Below are positions 52,006 to 62,526 of a stretch of DNA of 64,000 nt, in pieces (positions within the stretch are counted from its first letter, which is position 1; each line of letters starts with the position of its first letter). The stretch is taken from positions 2,466,501 to 2,530,500 of the forward strand of contig OX439047.1 of the NCBI GenBank assembly GCA_949317995.1. The letters are read 5' to 3'. Below the pieces are notes generated by a model that was not told the DNA's origin, searched no databases, and saw only the letters and a program-made list of their open reading frames with translations. Source of the stretch: Acholoe squamosa (Eukaryota > Annelida > Polychaeta > Phyllodocida > Polynoidae). A program made the translations under genes and the position numbers.

Positions 52006-53259
52006 TTATCTCAGAATGCCCTGTTGTACTAGCCTTTCACATTCTTCCCCTATTGCGGCCTGTTTTTCTGGTGTTTGTCTATATGGTAGGAAATGACATG
52101 GTACTGCTTCAGGTTTCACATGTATTGAGTGGGTATACAGGTGTGTAGCACCAATGTCTCCATCTTTTCCTACAAATATATCATCATACTTGGTCAGCAG
52201 TGATTCTAATCTATCATGCTGATCTTTGGATGTGAGCACAGATTTTGGTGGAACATTCTCTTCCAATTCTGGGTCGAGGTCATGTGCCTCACTATGTATA
52301 GCAGCTATTTCAGAGAGTCTGATTGAGTTGGGTTCAGGGTCAGCATATGTGGACTCACAGTCTGAGTCTGTGTCGCTGAATTGAGTAACATCCTCAGGCC
52401 GTATGGCTGAGATGGATTGATCAGCGTGTGGGGTAGTGTCTGACACCTGTTGAGGTTCTTCTAAATCAGATTCCTTGACTTCCTGAAATAGAGCTATGAT
52501 GGCACCCTTTTTGATTTTATGTGGGCGCCTGCTGGTGTTGAGTAACACTAGGGGATGTTTGTTATTTTCCCTGGGGGTTACTGCTGCCCTTTGAACTAGA
52601 TATGGGGCATTGTTATTTATTGGAGGTTATCTACTACTCCAGTTTTGCCTTGCAGTGATTGAGTAGAAGTGACTTTACCCAATACTGCAAGTTCAGAGAA
52701 TGGAGGGACGGTAAAATCCCTCACTGCCCTAATGGGTTTGAGAATTTGTTCAGGATCAACATTAAATTTGAGACTTTGTAGTGTTTAAGAAATCTGTGCC
52801 GAGAACAACAGGCTGTGTGAGGTTGGGTATTACAGCAAATTGGTATTGGAATCTGACACCTTGGATTCTAAAGTTCAGCATAGCTGAATGTCTAACATGA
52901 CACACCGATCCATCTGCCAAATGGATGTTGATTTTAGATTTCCTCAGTTGGATATGGAATCTCTTTTGGAGATCCATGAGGAATGATTGTTTGACACAGG
53001 TGATAGTAGCACCTGTATCAACCAAACATTGTACATCTGAAACATCATATAGATTTGCATTGATACAGCCATTTTGAAGAAGTACAATAGAAAGCTTGGT
53101 ACTCTCACCTGTATCCTTTGATGATGGATCTGGTGGGGTGATGTGTATAACTGATGAACGTCTCTGTCTGTTAGATGGTAGATTGGCACTAGCAATTGTC
53201 TCTGGTTGGATCTTTGTTAATCCTGATTGATTGTTTGTTTTTGGGGTGTCACAGTGCAC
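52006..53259 (-). pseudogene. pro: Retropepsin-type protease and RT N-terminus, copy 2
   Basis: The frame 53259-52762 has the active site LVDTGATITCV and VVLGTDFL. Small deletions near 52765 and 52620 break it. The acidic linker and the first RT segment continue in 52548-52006. Same order as copy 1. Confidence 0.8.
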
Positions 53260-53299
53260 TGGCCCATCGGCACTGTGACATCCTAGTTTTCCTGGTTCT

Positions 53300-53640
53300 G
53301 TGGGGCGGTTGCGATGCCTGCCACCAGGAGCTTGGAGATTTGATCCATCACTTGAGGTGGTATTTGGGGGTTACTCTGTTGGTTCCCCTGGTAACCTCTT
53401 GTGTCGGGCTTGTGATCCTCCTGACGTGAGTTGGAACCCTGGTTATATTGACCAGAGTTGCTGTACTGACCAGAGTTGTTGGATCCCTGGTTGTTGTAGG
53501 CACCATTGTTGTTGTAGGATCCACTGTTGTAGTTCCTATGTGGACTATGGCTTCTGCTGTTGGATCCTTGATTATAGGATCCAGAGTTGTTTGAACCCTG
53601 GCTGCTGTTGTAGGAACCATTGTTGTTGTAGGATCCAGAG
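53300..53640 (-). repeat. Repetitive Asn/Gly/Ser-type gag tail region, copy 2
   Basis: Repeats of about 30-60 bp (GTTGTTGTAGGATCCAG, GTTGGATCCTTG) lie between gag and protease and extend the low-complexity tail. They correspond to the site used by the Penelope-like insertion in copy 1. Confidence 0.65.
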
Positions 53641-54849
53641 TTCTAGTTCCTATGTAGACTATGGCTCCTACTGTTGGATCCTTGATTATTATAGGATCTG
53701 CCATTACTTGGGGTTCTGTCTCTCCTATCACTGTATGAAGAGTTACCATTGTTGGAGTTGGAAGAGCTGTTGTCTTTTCTACTGTTGTGACCCCCCCGGT
53801 TGTTGCTGTTGCCCCCTCTACCTCTACCTCTACTGGATTGGTAGTTGGGGTCATAGTTATTTCCTCTATATCTACCGGTAGGGTCTTTTGATGTAGCCTT
53901 AGCTTCTTGTTGCCTTACATGGGCACTAGACATTAGGTTAACATCTTCATCTGCACTAGTGCTGATTTCCTGGACCTTTTTCTTAGTAGGCTGTGGGTTA
54001 GACTCTGCATATAATGTTCTCCTAGATCTTTCTTGGGTCTCAACCTCCAAGGCTAGGTCTAGGGCTTGGTCAAAAGAGTCTATTTTCTTGTTTTCAAGAG
54101 CTACAGAGATCCAGGGCCTCATGCCTTGGGTAAATGCTTTGCTTAGGATTTCATCGCTTTGGCGTTGGGCATTACACACTTTCCTGAGATGGCATGCATA
54201 GTCTAGGACAGGGTCATCTATCTTTTGTGCACGGAGTGCAGTCCTGGAGATGATATTGTCTCGAGTAGCAAAATACCCTTTAATTTATTCACTACATTGG
54301 TCCATGTCAACATATCAGGTGTGGCACTTTCCCTGAAGGATTCAAACCAAGCTAATGCTTGTCCTTCAAGGTACTTGGGTAAATATGTTACCATGGTGTC
54401 ACTGTCTGTTACTTTGTACTTGTCCTTCAGATATTCTGGGAATTTGTGATCAATAAATAATGCTGTTGACATGAGTGGTGATGGGTGAGAAAAAGTTTTG
54501 GGTTTTGTTACCTCATGTTACCTGATCTTTCTGTCGTCATGTTGTTGTCTGCCTATGGGCTTGGTCACGTTGGACACCATAGAGATTATGATGTCATCTT
54601 TGGATCCAGAGGCAGATGGTGTGACGACAGGTGTGGGTGTGGGAGGCTGGGATGATACCATCTTCATGAGATCTGCTATCTGTTGTTGTTGTCTCTCTAG
54701 GGCATTCCGCTGGTCTGCCAATTGTTGGTTGAGGATCCTCTCCTCAACTTGTTGGCCTCTAGGGCAGTAGCTGCATCTTGGATGGCCTTCTCATAGGCCC
54801 TTATCTTCTCAGCTGTCTGATTAGGTTGGAGGCCTTCATCGGTGTCCAT
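53640..54849 (-). pseudogene. gag: Gag polyprotein of LTR element, copy 2
   Basis: The start ATG is at 54849 (MDTDEGLQPNQ). The coding region is split by short indels into 54721-54518, 54472-54218 and 54179-53643. The last part keeps the C-terminal tail lost in copy 1: Arg/Gly-rich (SRGRGRGGNSNNRGG) and Ser/Asn-rich, an RGG-type RNA-binding tail instead of a CCHC zinc knuckle. Confidence 0.8.
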
Positions 54850-55530
54850 GATGGAGGGTGTGGGAGAAGTGTCTCTGGAGGAGTGGCTGTCAAAGGCCGG
54901 AGCTGGGGTGGAAGATCTAGATGAGGGTGTGGATCCACCCCCTGAGGCAGATCCTTCTTCCCCTGAGGTAGATAACGTGAGTTGAGCGTTCTGTAGAGAT
55001 CCCTGGGGAATGTTGGATCCCCTGAGAACTGGTTGTTCCCTGAGTAGACAGGGTGGGTGGTGTGGGGTCTACTGAGTGTGGGTCTGTTGTATTAGAGGCT
55101 GGGTTGCCCCCTGTGGGTCTCCTAGATCTAGGTGGGAGGAAGACCTCATCAACAGGTCCCTGACTACGTAAGGTCTTTGTGTGTTGTTCTGCCAGCTTGA
55201 CTGATAAGACCTTGATGTGTGGGGAGACCTCACTGACGTGTGGGAGACCTCACTGACGTGTGGGAGACCTCCCTGACGTGTGGGAGACCTCTCTGACGTG
55301 TGGGAGACCTCACTGACGTGTGGGAGATCTCACCGGTGACCTTGGTGGGTATGGTGTCAAGGTCAAGGTCACTGGGTGGGTGGAGTGGGTCTTACTGTGT
55401 GTATGATTGTTCTTAGTTGCGGTACCAGCTTTAATTTACTGTGTGCATGATTGTTCTTAGTTGTGTTACCAGCTTTAATTTTTATGAGCCTGTGAGAGAT
55501 GGGATCTTAGTAGGATGTTCTCCACCACTT
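54850..55530 (-). other. 5' leader with tandem repeats and PBS candidate, copy 2
   Basis: Next to LTR-C, the minus strand reads AAG then TGGTGGAGAACATCC (55527-55513). It starts with TGG, as expected for pairing to a tRNA 3' CCA end, so it is the likely primer-binding site. At 55220-55335 five to six units of about 20 bp (GTGTGGGAGACCTCACTGAC) form a tandem array; copy 1 has about two. Confidence 0.6.
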
Positions 55531-56874
55531 TGTCATACTAGTAATTGGCATGATCAAGTTGTCATATGAGAAATATCATAAGACTAGTGGTATATAGTAT
55601 AATTATCTCAAGGCTCTTATAAATAGTGTTATTTCCAGTTATCACTGGTTTATTCAGCTTTAGGCAACATGTAAGAAATATCAATCATACAGTAGTTAGT
55701 ATGTAGGTAATTTGTACATACAGTAAACATACAGTAATTTATAAAGTACAATGTTCAGTTCCACTCCACCTGTGAGGTATTAATAATACAGTGTCCAGCA
55801 TATTTCTAGGTGGGTTCCCACACCTAGCTCCTGACCTGCTGCTTAGAGGAATAATGTAATAATGAATAACTTTACCCTCTGGTGGAAGTCTTGAAGGAGA
55901 TAGCCCCTGGCCACTAATGATAGAAACCAATGCCTGTCTAGCATAGTTTCACCATAGTGCAGTGGTATAGCAGGTAGCAGGAGATGACTGGAGATGTTAC
56001 CTCTAGAGCGGTTCTTGGTGATCTCCCTTCTGGAGGTGCAGACAGGCTATTTGTAGCAAATCTTGGAAAAGCATCTCCAGACTGACTGGAGCCAGCAGCA
56101 TCTGCCTAACTCTACAATTGTTTGAGGGGAGTCTTTCATGTGTCACAGGGGGACAAAGGACCCCCATGGACGCCGCTGTGTCCCCCTTTGTCTTGGTCGG
56201 TTCTGCATCTTCAGACCCTCATAACTCGGTCGTTTATGCGTTTATAACCGCCATTTTGTGCATGGCCAGAGTTGAATATGCCAAGTTTATAATGCCCGCT
56301 GGATAGGCGCGTAACTCCCGCCGGTTTGTCTGTAGGGAACTCGGAGCTCCTTTCAGTCTCCATGGCATAACTTCCTTAATAATGAGAGTTCCGCCTTGAT
56401 CTTGGGCTCATTTTGACCGTCTAATTATGGGCTTTTTATAAATGCTTTGATATTTGACCTAGCTTGCTCAGGAGCGACGCTAGAGCGACCGGACGGTTAT
56501 GGCGTCGTGCTTATGTAACCCATTGTTCAGTTATTAGAGTTCTCAGACACTCATGACGGCGTCAGCGGTGCTCAGGCACCCGTGACGGCCGGTTGCATTC
56601 ACTTACAAGTTATTAATTTGTGCATTGAACCATGAGGTCGCACACTGAGACCCTTATTCTTATTATATTGTGCAGTGAACCATTAGGTCAGAGCCTTTGA
56701 TGTCATAAACTCTGTCTAACTGACTGTGGCTGGTGTGCAGTGGGGCATGAACGCTCTTATATAAAGTTTGAGCGCTCTTATAGCTCTTAGAACCAACCTA
56801 TGTATTAATTTTATAGATATTCTTTGATTAATACAATAATGTTAGAATTTATGGAATAATAAAATGGTATATCA
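55531..56874 (-). repeat. LTR-C (5' LTR of copy 2)
   Basis: 1344 bp from TGTCATACTAG to GGTATATCA. It aligns with LTR-A and LTR-B over its length but is visibly more diverged from both (for example GGAACTCGGAGCTCC against GCGCATTCTGAG). It retains the minus-strand AATAAA. The 5 bp outside are tagtt. Confidence 0.85.
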
Positions 56875-56962
56875 TAGTTTAAGGGAACTAGGGTAGATAT
56901 ATGATTAAGCTTATGCCCAAATTCTTCCAGTCTACAGACAACTTTTCTTCTAGCTCAACAAA

Positions 56963-57259
56963 CTACGTTTCTACTTTCCAAGCCTCTGGAGGTATTTCAC
57001 AATGCTGCACCATGTCATAGTAATCCATCAACCATCTGCAGTGATGATTTAAATCATAACAACCTATGTCACTTAGAGCGTGTCTTAACACCATCCACTT
57101 GCAAGGTACATTTTTCCTGTACCAGGATCTCAACATTTCTCTGCCCATAGAAGGAAGGGTAGTTCCACTTTTCATGTACTCCATTAGACTAAGTCTCAGT
57201 CCTAAATGAACCCCTAGACGAGTGTGGTTTTCCATAGGAATTTTTTCACTGACTTTCAT
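56963..57259 (-). CDS. Death-domain protein, last exon (partial gene)
   Basis: The minus-strand frame ends in TAG at 56963. It reads NHTRLGVHLGLRLSLMEYM, then REMLRSWYRKN, KWMVLRHALSDIGCYDL, the Death-domain helices ('W..LG..LGL......ML..W......w..L..AL..ig..dl'). The exon start is probably at one of two AG sites (57248 or 57252). Such domains act in apoptosis and innate immune adaptors and are strongly expanded in amphioxus. Other exons would lie to the right, beyond the transposon; none is recognised in the window. Confidence 0.6.
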   Translation of the reverse strand: MKVSEKIPMENHTRLGVHLGLRLSLMEYMKSGTTLPSMGREMLRSWYRKNVPCKWMVLRHALSDIGCYDLNHHCRWLMDYYDMVQHCEIPPEAWKVET

Positions 57260-57285
57260 AAAGGTAATGATCCATGATTTAAGCT

Positions 57286-57315
57286 GGTAGGTAGGTAGGT
57301 AGGTAGGCAGGCAGG
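57286..57315. repeat. (GGTA)n microsatellite
   Basis: GGTA/GGCA tetranucleotide run of about 30 bp next to the Death-domain exon. Confidence 0.9.
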
Positions 57316-57346
57316 ATATGACAAACTAGAAAGAACACAAGAGGAG

Positions 57347-58984
57347 TATATGGGTGATTCTTCTCAACTGCCCCACCATTTGTTTTTTTTTTGGGGTCCT
57401 TTTGGATACAAATTATCTAACCATTCTTCCTATTTCTGGTGTCATTTGCAAGAAAACACCTAGGGCTTCAAAAAGAGGGCAAATTTGCATATGTCGGACC
57501 GATATTTTTCGAGATATGGTGGCCCAAAATTGGAAAATGGCCTGAAATTGGCTTTTTCTTCAATTTCCACCTTATTCAATGCACTATATTATTAATCCAA
57601 CCAGTTACAAACCACCATAATTTCATCTTATCCTTAGAAGGGGGATCCTATCCAACATTTCCATGTTTTTCGGAGGAGTTATGTCTCAAATTCTTTTTGC
57701 CCTAGCCATTCTTATAACTTGAAAACAGTGATGTAAGGGGCATGATGAATCATTTATGGCATACGATCAGTTATAAATATATTATCCTCAAGCTTCTTAT
57801 CTATCACCATCAAGGGGGTCTGTATAGGGGATTTTTTGGTAAAAAAATCTTTTTGGGTACCACACACTGTATGCGGGCAATATACTTTCAAGTATTTTTC
57901 AAGTCGACCCCAAACTCCCTTAAAGAGCACCTGTGTATGTACAGCCTATAATATTCATTTTTGGCTTTTCTTACTCATCATATGGTAGATATCTATTGAT
58001 GAGATACCATTTAAAAAAGAAGAAATTAGTCTGTACATGCCTTGGTTGCCCCAAACCAGAGTTGCTTGCCTTATGTAAGGGGCATGATGAATCGTGTAAG
58101 GGGCGTGATGGAATGATTCCTGATCCTATTGCTACCCTGTTACAGCCAAATGCATACATATTTGTGGTGTATATGATAGAATAAGGCCCTGGCTTTGATT
58201 TTAAGCACTTCTAGGGCACCCCCAGCCATTCTGATACTCCCCAGCCCCTGGAAAGCACTTTTTTTGGTAGCCCCACCTTTGTTTTCAATTATTCACTATT
58301 TACACGCTTTTCTCTGGTTATTTATATCCTCTTTGTGTTTCTCATTGTTTTATTGTGTTAGATAACTGCTGGGTCTGGTTATTTTGGCACATTAGCCATG
58401 ATATTAAAATGTGTAGACGATTCATCACGCCGCTTACAGAGTAATTAGGGCCATTTTGAGAGTGAACCATACAGAGCAAGTACTAAATAAGTGGTAAATA
58501 ATGATTGTTACAAGATGTGTACAAGTTGAAGATTAAATAAATTGATTTTTATGCTTATCTACAGGTTTTGCGTCTTTGAGTCTAAAGTTCTGGTTGTGTG
58601 GAAAAAATCTAGAGAAATCACAAACTCCGCTAGATGATATATTGGACAATTTCGGGAGTTTTGAAGCCACAGTTATATTTTTTTGTACACACATTCTTGG
58701 GTATTGTACTAGTTCAGACATGTAGTTTGGTAACGATAGGATGATTTTTGAAGGTGAACTGTGTTGCATAGGGTATGTGTAAGGGGCGTGATCAATCAAT
58801 TTTCTGATTTTACTGAACTGCGATAAAAACTGACCCCCTGGCAGCTCATGACTTGAATGGACCTTTTCATAAAGCCAAGATATAGGGCTATCAATAAAAT
58901 AAAGTCTTAATATGTAATGCTGAGTTTGTCATATTCACCCCCTGACCCCCATAGGTGGGGCAGTTCATAGTAATGACCCATATA
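57347..58984. mobile_element. Non-autonomous DNA transposon (1.6 kb) with about 32-bp TIRs
   Basis: The left end TATATGGGTGATT... CAACTGCCCCACC and the right end GGTGGGGCAGTT... TGACCCATATA are imperfect inverted repeats. The element may be flanked by a TA target. No transposase frame is seen. Four to five copies of GTAAGGGGCATGATGAATC lie inside (57733, 58075, 58097, 58425 inverted, 58775). Confidence 0.7.
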
Positions 58985-59165
58985 GGGTAGGTAGGTTAGG
59001 TGGGTGGGTTAGGTGGGTTAGGTGGGCTGGTGGGTTGGCCCCCTGTAGCCCCCCCCCCATACTTGAGGGGTGCCCCCACCCCCCAACCCCTTTACTTTAT
59101 ACCCCACCCCCCCAACCCTACCCTACTTAACCCTACTTTACCCTACCCTACCCCCTATCCTACCC
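58985..59165. repeat. G-rich then C-rich simple repeats
   Basis: TTAGGTGGG/GGTAGG units (58985-59035) are followed by poly-C and ACCCTACCCTA-type units (59045-59165). The two are roughly complementary and could fold back. Confidence 0.8.
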
Positions 59166-59222
59166 TGTCTTATTTTTATTTAGTCGTATTGCATTTGTTT
59201 TTTTGAAATTTTTGTCTTTCAC

Positions 59223-59271
59223 CTCCTAAGGGGGTTACTAGAAAAAAAAATTCTAGTTACCCCATTAGGAG
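59223..59271. other. Long near-perfect hairpin
   Basis: CTCCTAAGGGGGTTACTAGAA and its near-perfect complement TTCTAGTTACCCCATTAGGA (plus G) surround a 7-A loop, giving a 21-bp stem with two mismatches. The stretch 59272-59480 shows nothing else. Confidence 0.75.
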
Positions 59272-59479
59272 ATATCGCCTACGCCACGCCCAGCTTCAGT
59301 ACTTGTCTCGAGCAATATTTTTTCCAACAACAATACAAGGTGTGTAATCCAAACACACTTTTTTGCCCACACTATTCCATAGAGGCCAGTGGTTGCACGC
59401 AGGTCCAGCCTGAAGAGACCAAGCTTGGTTGAAACCACGCTTTGGGGAGCAAGCAAGCCCCCTCACCCCTTTGGACTTC

Positions 59480-60394
59480 AGCTGCTCTTCCCTCCCTAAA
59501 GTTCTGGAAACTCAGTCTGGGTACCAAAATCCCCTATGATAGTGGGATAAGGACCACAGACTACCTCTGCTGCCACCTACTGTGGTAGCTGCACACTAAC
59601 ATCTACACTGGCACCCACTGGCAGTATGCCTTTTAATGGGAACCAATGTACCAACCAGGGCGCCATCTAGATGGTCACTGACACACTAGTGGACTCCAGA
59701 GCTGGGAATGGACAGGTACAGTACTATACCAAGTCCACATGCTGGGACTAGCAAATGAGCGGGAGGCTGATGGCCAATCAGAGCACTCCTTGCAGCACTG
59801 TCATAACAAAAAATGCTGACAGCCAATCAGCTGAGGCCTAGTGTTGGAGTTAGGCAGCCCCACTCCTAGCTATAGACGGAACCATCGCTAAAGGAGCGAT
59901 GGTAAGCGGTGGCACTAGTGTTGTGGTGGTGGAACTTTCAGAGTAGTTCCCAAGCCCCCAATGAAAACTGGGTCCCTAGTCTTAACTGGGGTTAGTCTTT
60001 GATATCTCAACTCTAGGACCTACCTACTTGTTGTGTATTGTTTTGAAATGTAAAATCATATGCCAAGCCTTTGCTTTTTGTAACGTGATATCTGGGGCCC
60101 AGGAAGACTAGGCTGAGCCCTCTGCAGACCCAGTGGACATCAATTGCTGGGCCTCTGAATGAACATATCAGGGCCCAGTTAGCTGGGTATCCTAGCTATA
60201 TATTGGAAGCACAAGGGCAGCTGGCGTACACAGCATGGTCACATACAGTAGCGTTAGCAGCCAGAAACACACCTCGTCTCACATGCCACTTTGTCTCTAC
60301 TCAACATAATTGTTCATCATTCAGGTATTTCATTTATTACACACCACTCTACTCTTCCTCACCACCAATCTTTTATATCTTACAGTAACTCGCC
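59480..60394 (+). promoter_or_regulatory. 5' (pLTR-like) region of Penelope-like element 2
   Basis: Two GCCAATCAG CCAAT boxes (59773, 59823), a perfect 9-bp hairpin (ACCATCGCT/AGCGATGGT, 59881-59903) and a TATATATT box (60197) precede the ORF. A 61-nt intron is plausible at 60325-60385 (TTCAG|GTATTT to ATCTTACAG), 9 nt before the start codon. The exact left border of the element is unclear. Confidence 0.5.
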
Positions 60395-62526
60395 ATGAGT
60401 GACACTGACAACGAAATGGAGACCGATCACCGCGGTCACGACACCGCGGGGAACACCGGTCCGGTCGGAGGAGCCAGCGGGGTGAACGGCAACACTAGCA
60501 GCACTCCGTTCTGGGACGTAGGAAACCGGACTCTTCCATGGGAATTACCCGGTAATAACTTCTCCTCAGATGAGGATGAATTTGCCACGGTCAAGATTGG
60601 TAAAACCGGTAGTGACCTTCCCCCGACCGCGGAAGGGGAAGAGGTGAGTTCTAGTATTGTGTCAAAAAACCAAAACCCTAGAAATTGTAGTAGCTCTACC
60701 TCTAGCAGTGTCAATTACCAATATACTCAGCCTAAATTAACCCACCTATGGGACACTCTCTCACTCAGGCCGAGAAGTAAACACACTAGAGTGGAGACAT
60801 CCACAATATCTGAATGTAACACTGGGGACAAAACTTTTAGTAGGGCCCAACCAAGTACGGGATTGGAGCCTTTACTGAACTGTGAACAAAACCCCAATCT
60901 GGAGACTAGTGTCTCACAAAACTCAAACAATGCATGGGAATTGGCAAAAAGTGGGACAAACACCAAGCAAGGTGCACCCACCCACAACACCAATGGCAGC
61001 AACACTGAAAAAAATCCAACTAACAGTAGTCATTTCTCCAACAAAGGGGACAGCACAGTAAAAACTGTCACCCCACATATGAGTGTATCAAACCAAGGGG
61101 CCTCTCCTGTCGAGCATGACACAAGCCCCCTCCTTGACCAAAACACTCGAAAAAATCATCATCAAAAACATCAAAAAAACAAAAACCATCAAAAAAATAA
61201 GGAAAATTCCAAAAATCCACAGAATGGTTCAACCCCATTAGAATCCACTGTAGTAAGCCCCCTCACTATGGGCACTACTAAAGCTAACAACAACACTCTA
61301 AAAAAGTGTATAAATGCTAGCAAAGAAATACCCACACACAGAAAAAGAAAAATACCCCCAACCGACAATCAGACATTGGAGACCCTCAAATATCTGGACT
61401 GTTTTGACAGCCCCAGTAAGAGGAATAGAAGATCTCCAATGGATGACTGGCCCCTAGCCAGTGAAGTTTGGGAGGTAGATGAAACCATAGAAACATATAT
61501 GCATAGTAAGAAACCAAGTAACAGCATGTCTAGTCAATCCTCTGAAAGTTATGTCAATATACAATGTAATATGCAAACCAAACTGAACTTCCAGCCTTTC
61601 AAAAAAACATGGGAGAAAAGTGTTAGTGATAAGTTTCTTGAATCTGTGGCAGAATCTGACAAAGAACTGAAAAATATGTTCTTGCATGTGGAAATTGACA
61701 AACCCATTTTTCCCTCACAGGGCATCTACCAGATGTTCCCACCTGCAGCCACCGACATGATCAAGAAGGCCAAGAAGGCAGCAGTGGTCGCCACTCACTT
61801 TGGCCTCCAAGCAGGGCTACACTGGAGAACCACCTTGAACCCTGGACTCTGGGGATCACGGACATCCCTCCAGATCTGTCGGATGAATTCCTTGAAATCA
61901 TCCGACAGAAGGCCTGCGCCGACATAATGGTGGCCACCCGCAACTACCAAGGAAGCTGCCGAGCTCAAGTAGAGAGACCAATACAGGTCGGTTACGGACA
62001 TTGGCACCCGTCACAATACTGATAGGGAACTAGATGAAAAAATGACTTCTTTGCATAAATATGTAAAACGGGCATGTTCCAATGATAGTAAGAACCGCAA
62101 AAATGAACTGTTGTTCTCACTCAAAGATCTACCAGATAGAATGATAGCTCCCCGTGAGTTCAATGATGTAGCATTAGCAGGTCGTAAGAGACATAAGAAG
62201 ACATCTTCTACAGAGACTAATGCCCCTTAACCACCAACCTCACGAGCCCCTCAGGTTTTTCAGCAAAACCAGCCTCTGCCAGAACCGCAAGGCCCACCAG
62301 CTCAGAGGAGACCAATACCTCCACAGCCACAGGTACCCCAAGGCAGTGTGGACCACCAAAACAGGGACCCACGTCTGGGGCAACAGAGGGGGCAACCCAG
62401 AGGAAGAGGCTGCAGACCGAGGGCCCAGATGCGGGGCAACAGATACGTACTGTACCAGCCTCGCAACCACCAAGACTGGTGGGAAGACAACACTCCTCAA
62501 GAACAGATCTCCAACACCAAACTGTA
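60395..62526 (+). pseudogene. Penelope-like element 2 ORF1, frameshifted
   Basis: Begins MSDTDNEMETDHRGHD, with a long Ser/Thr/Asn/Lys-rich region to about 61720. It holds TQPKLTHLWD, comparable to the PIP-like SQPTISNFFM of element 1. The frame then shifts near 61800, continuing in other frames with DLSDEFLEIIRQKA, then HKYVKRACSND and an Arg/Gly/Gln-rich tail (GQQRGQPRGRGCRPR) ending near 62526. The order low-complexity, helical domain, basic tail parallels element 1. Confidence 0.45.

Larger units (their letters stand above)
40835..56874 (-). mobile_element. Ty3/gypsy-class env-bearing LTR element, copy 2 (16 kb)
   Basis: Minus-strand order: LTR-C (56874-55531), PBS-like site, leader, gag, protease, RT/RNase H, integrase, env-like gene, opposite-strand gene, AT-rich repeats (with a foreign solo LTR), LTR-B. 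Terminal flanks (catac on the left, tagtt on the right) do not form a target duplication. Frameshifts in gag, pol and env make it inactive, but env and the opposite-strand gene are longer and cleaner than in copy 1. Confidence 0.92.

Noticed and set aside
58985-59165. Telomere-like repeats (TTAGGTGGG, CCCTA)
   Set aside because: Not TTAGGG arrays; irregular simple repeats of fewer than 200 bp inside repeat-rich DNA.
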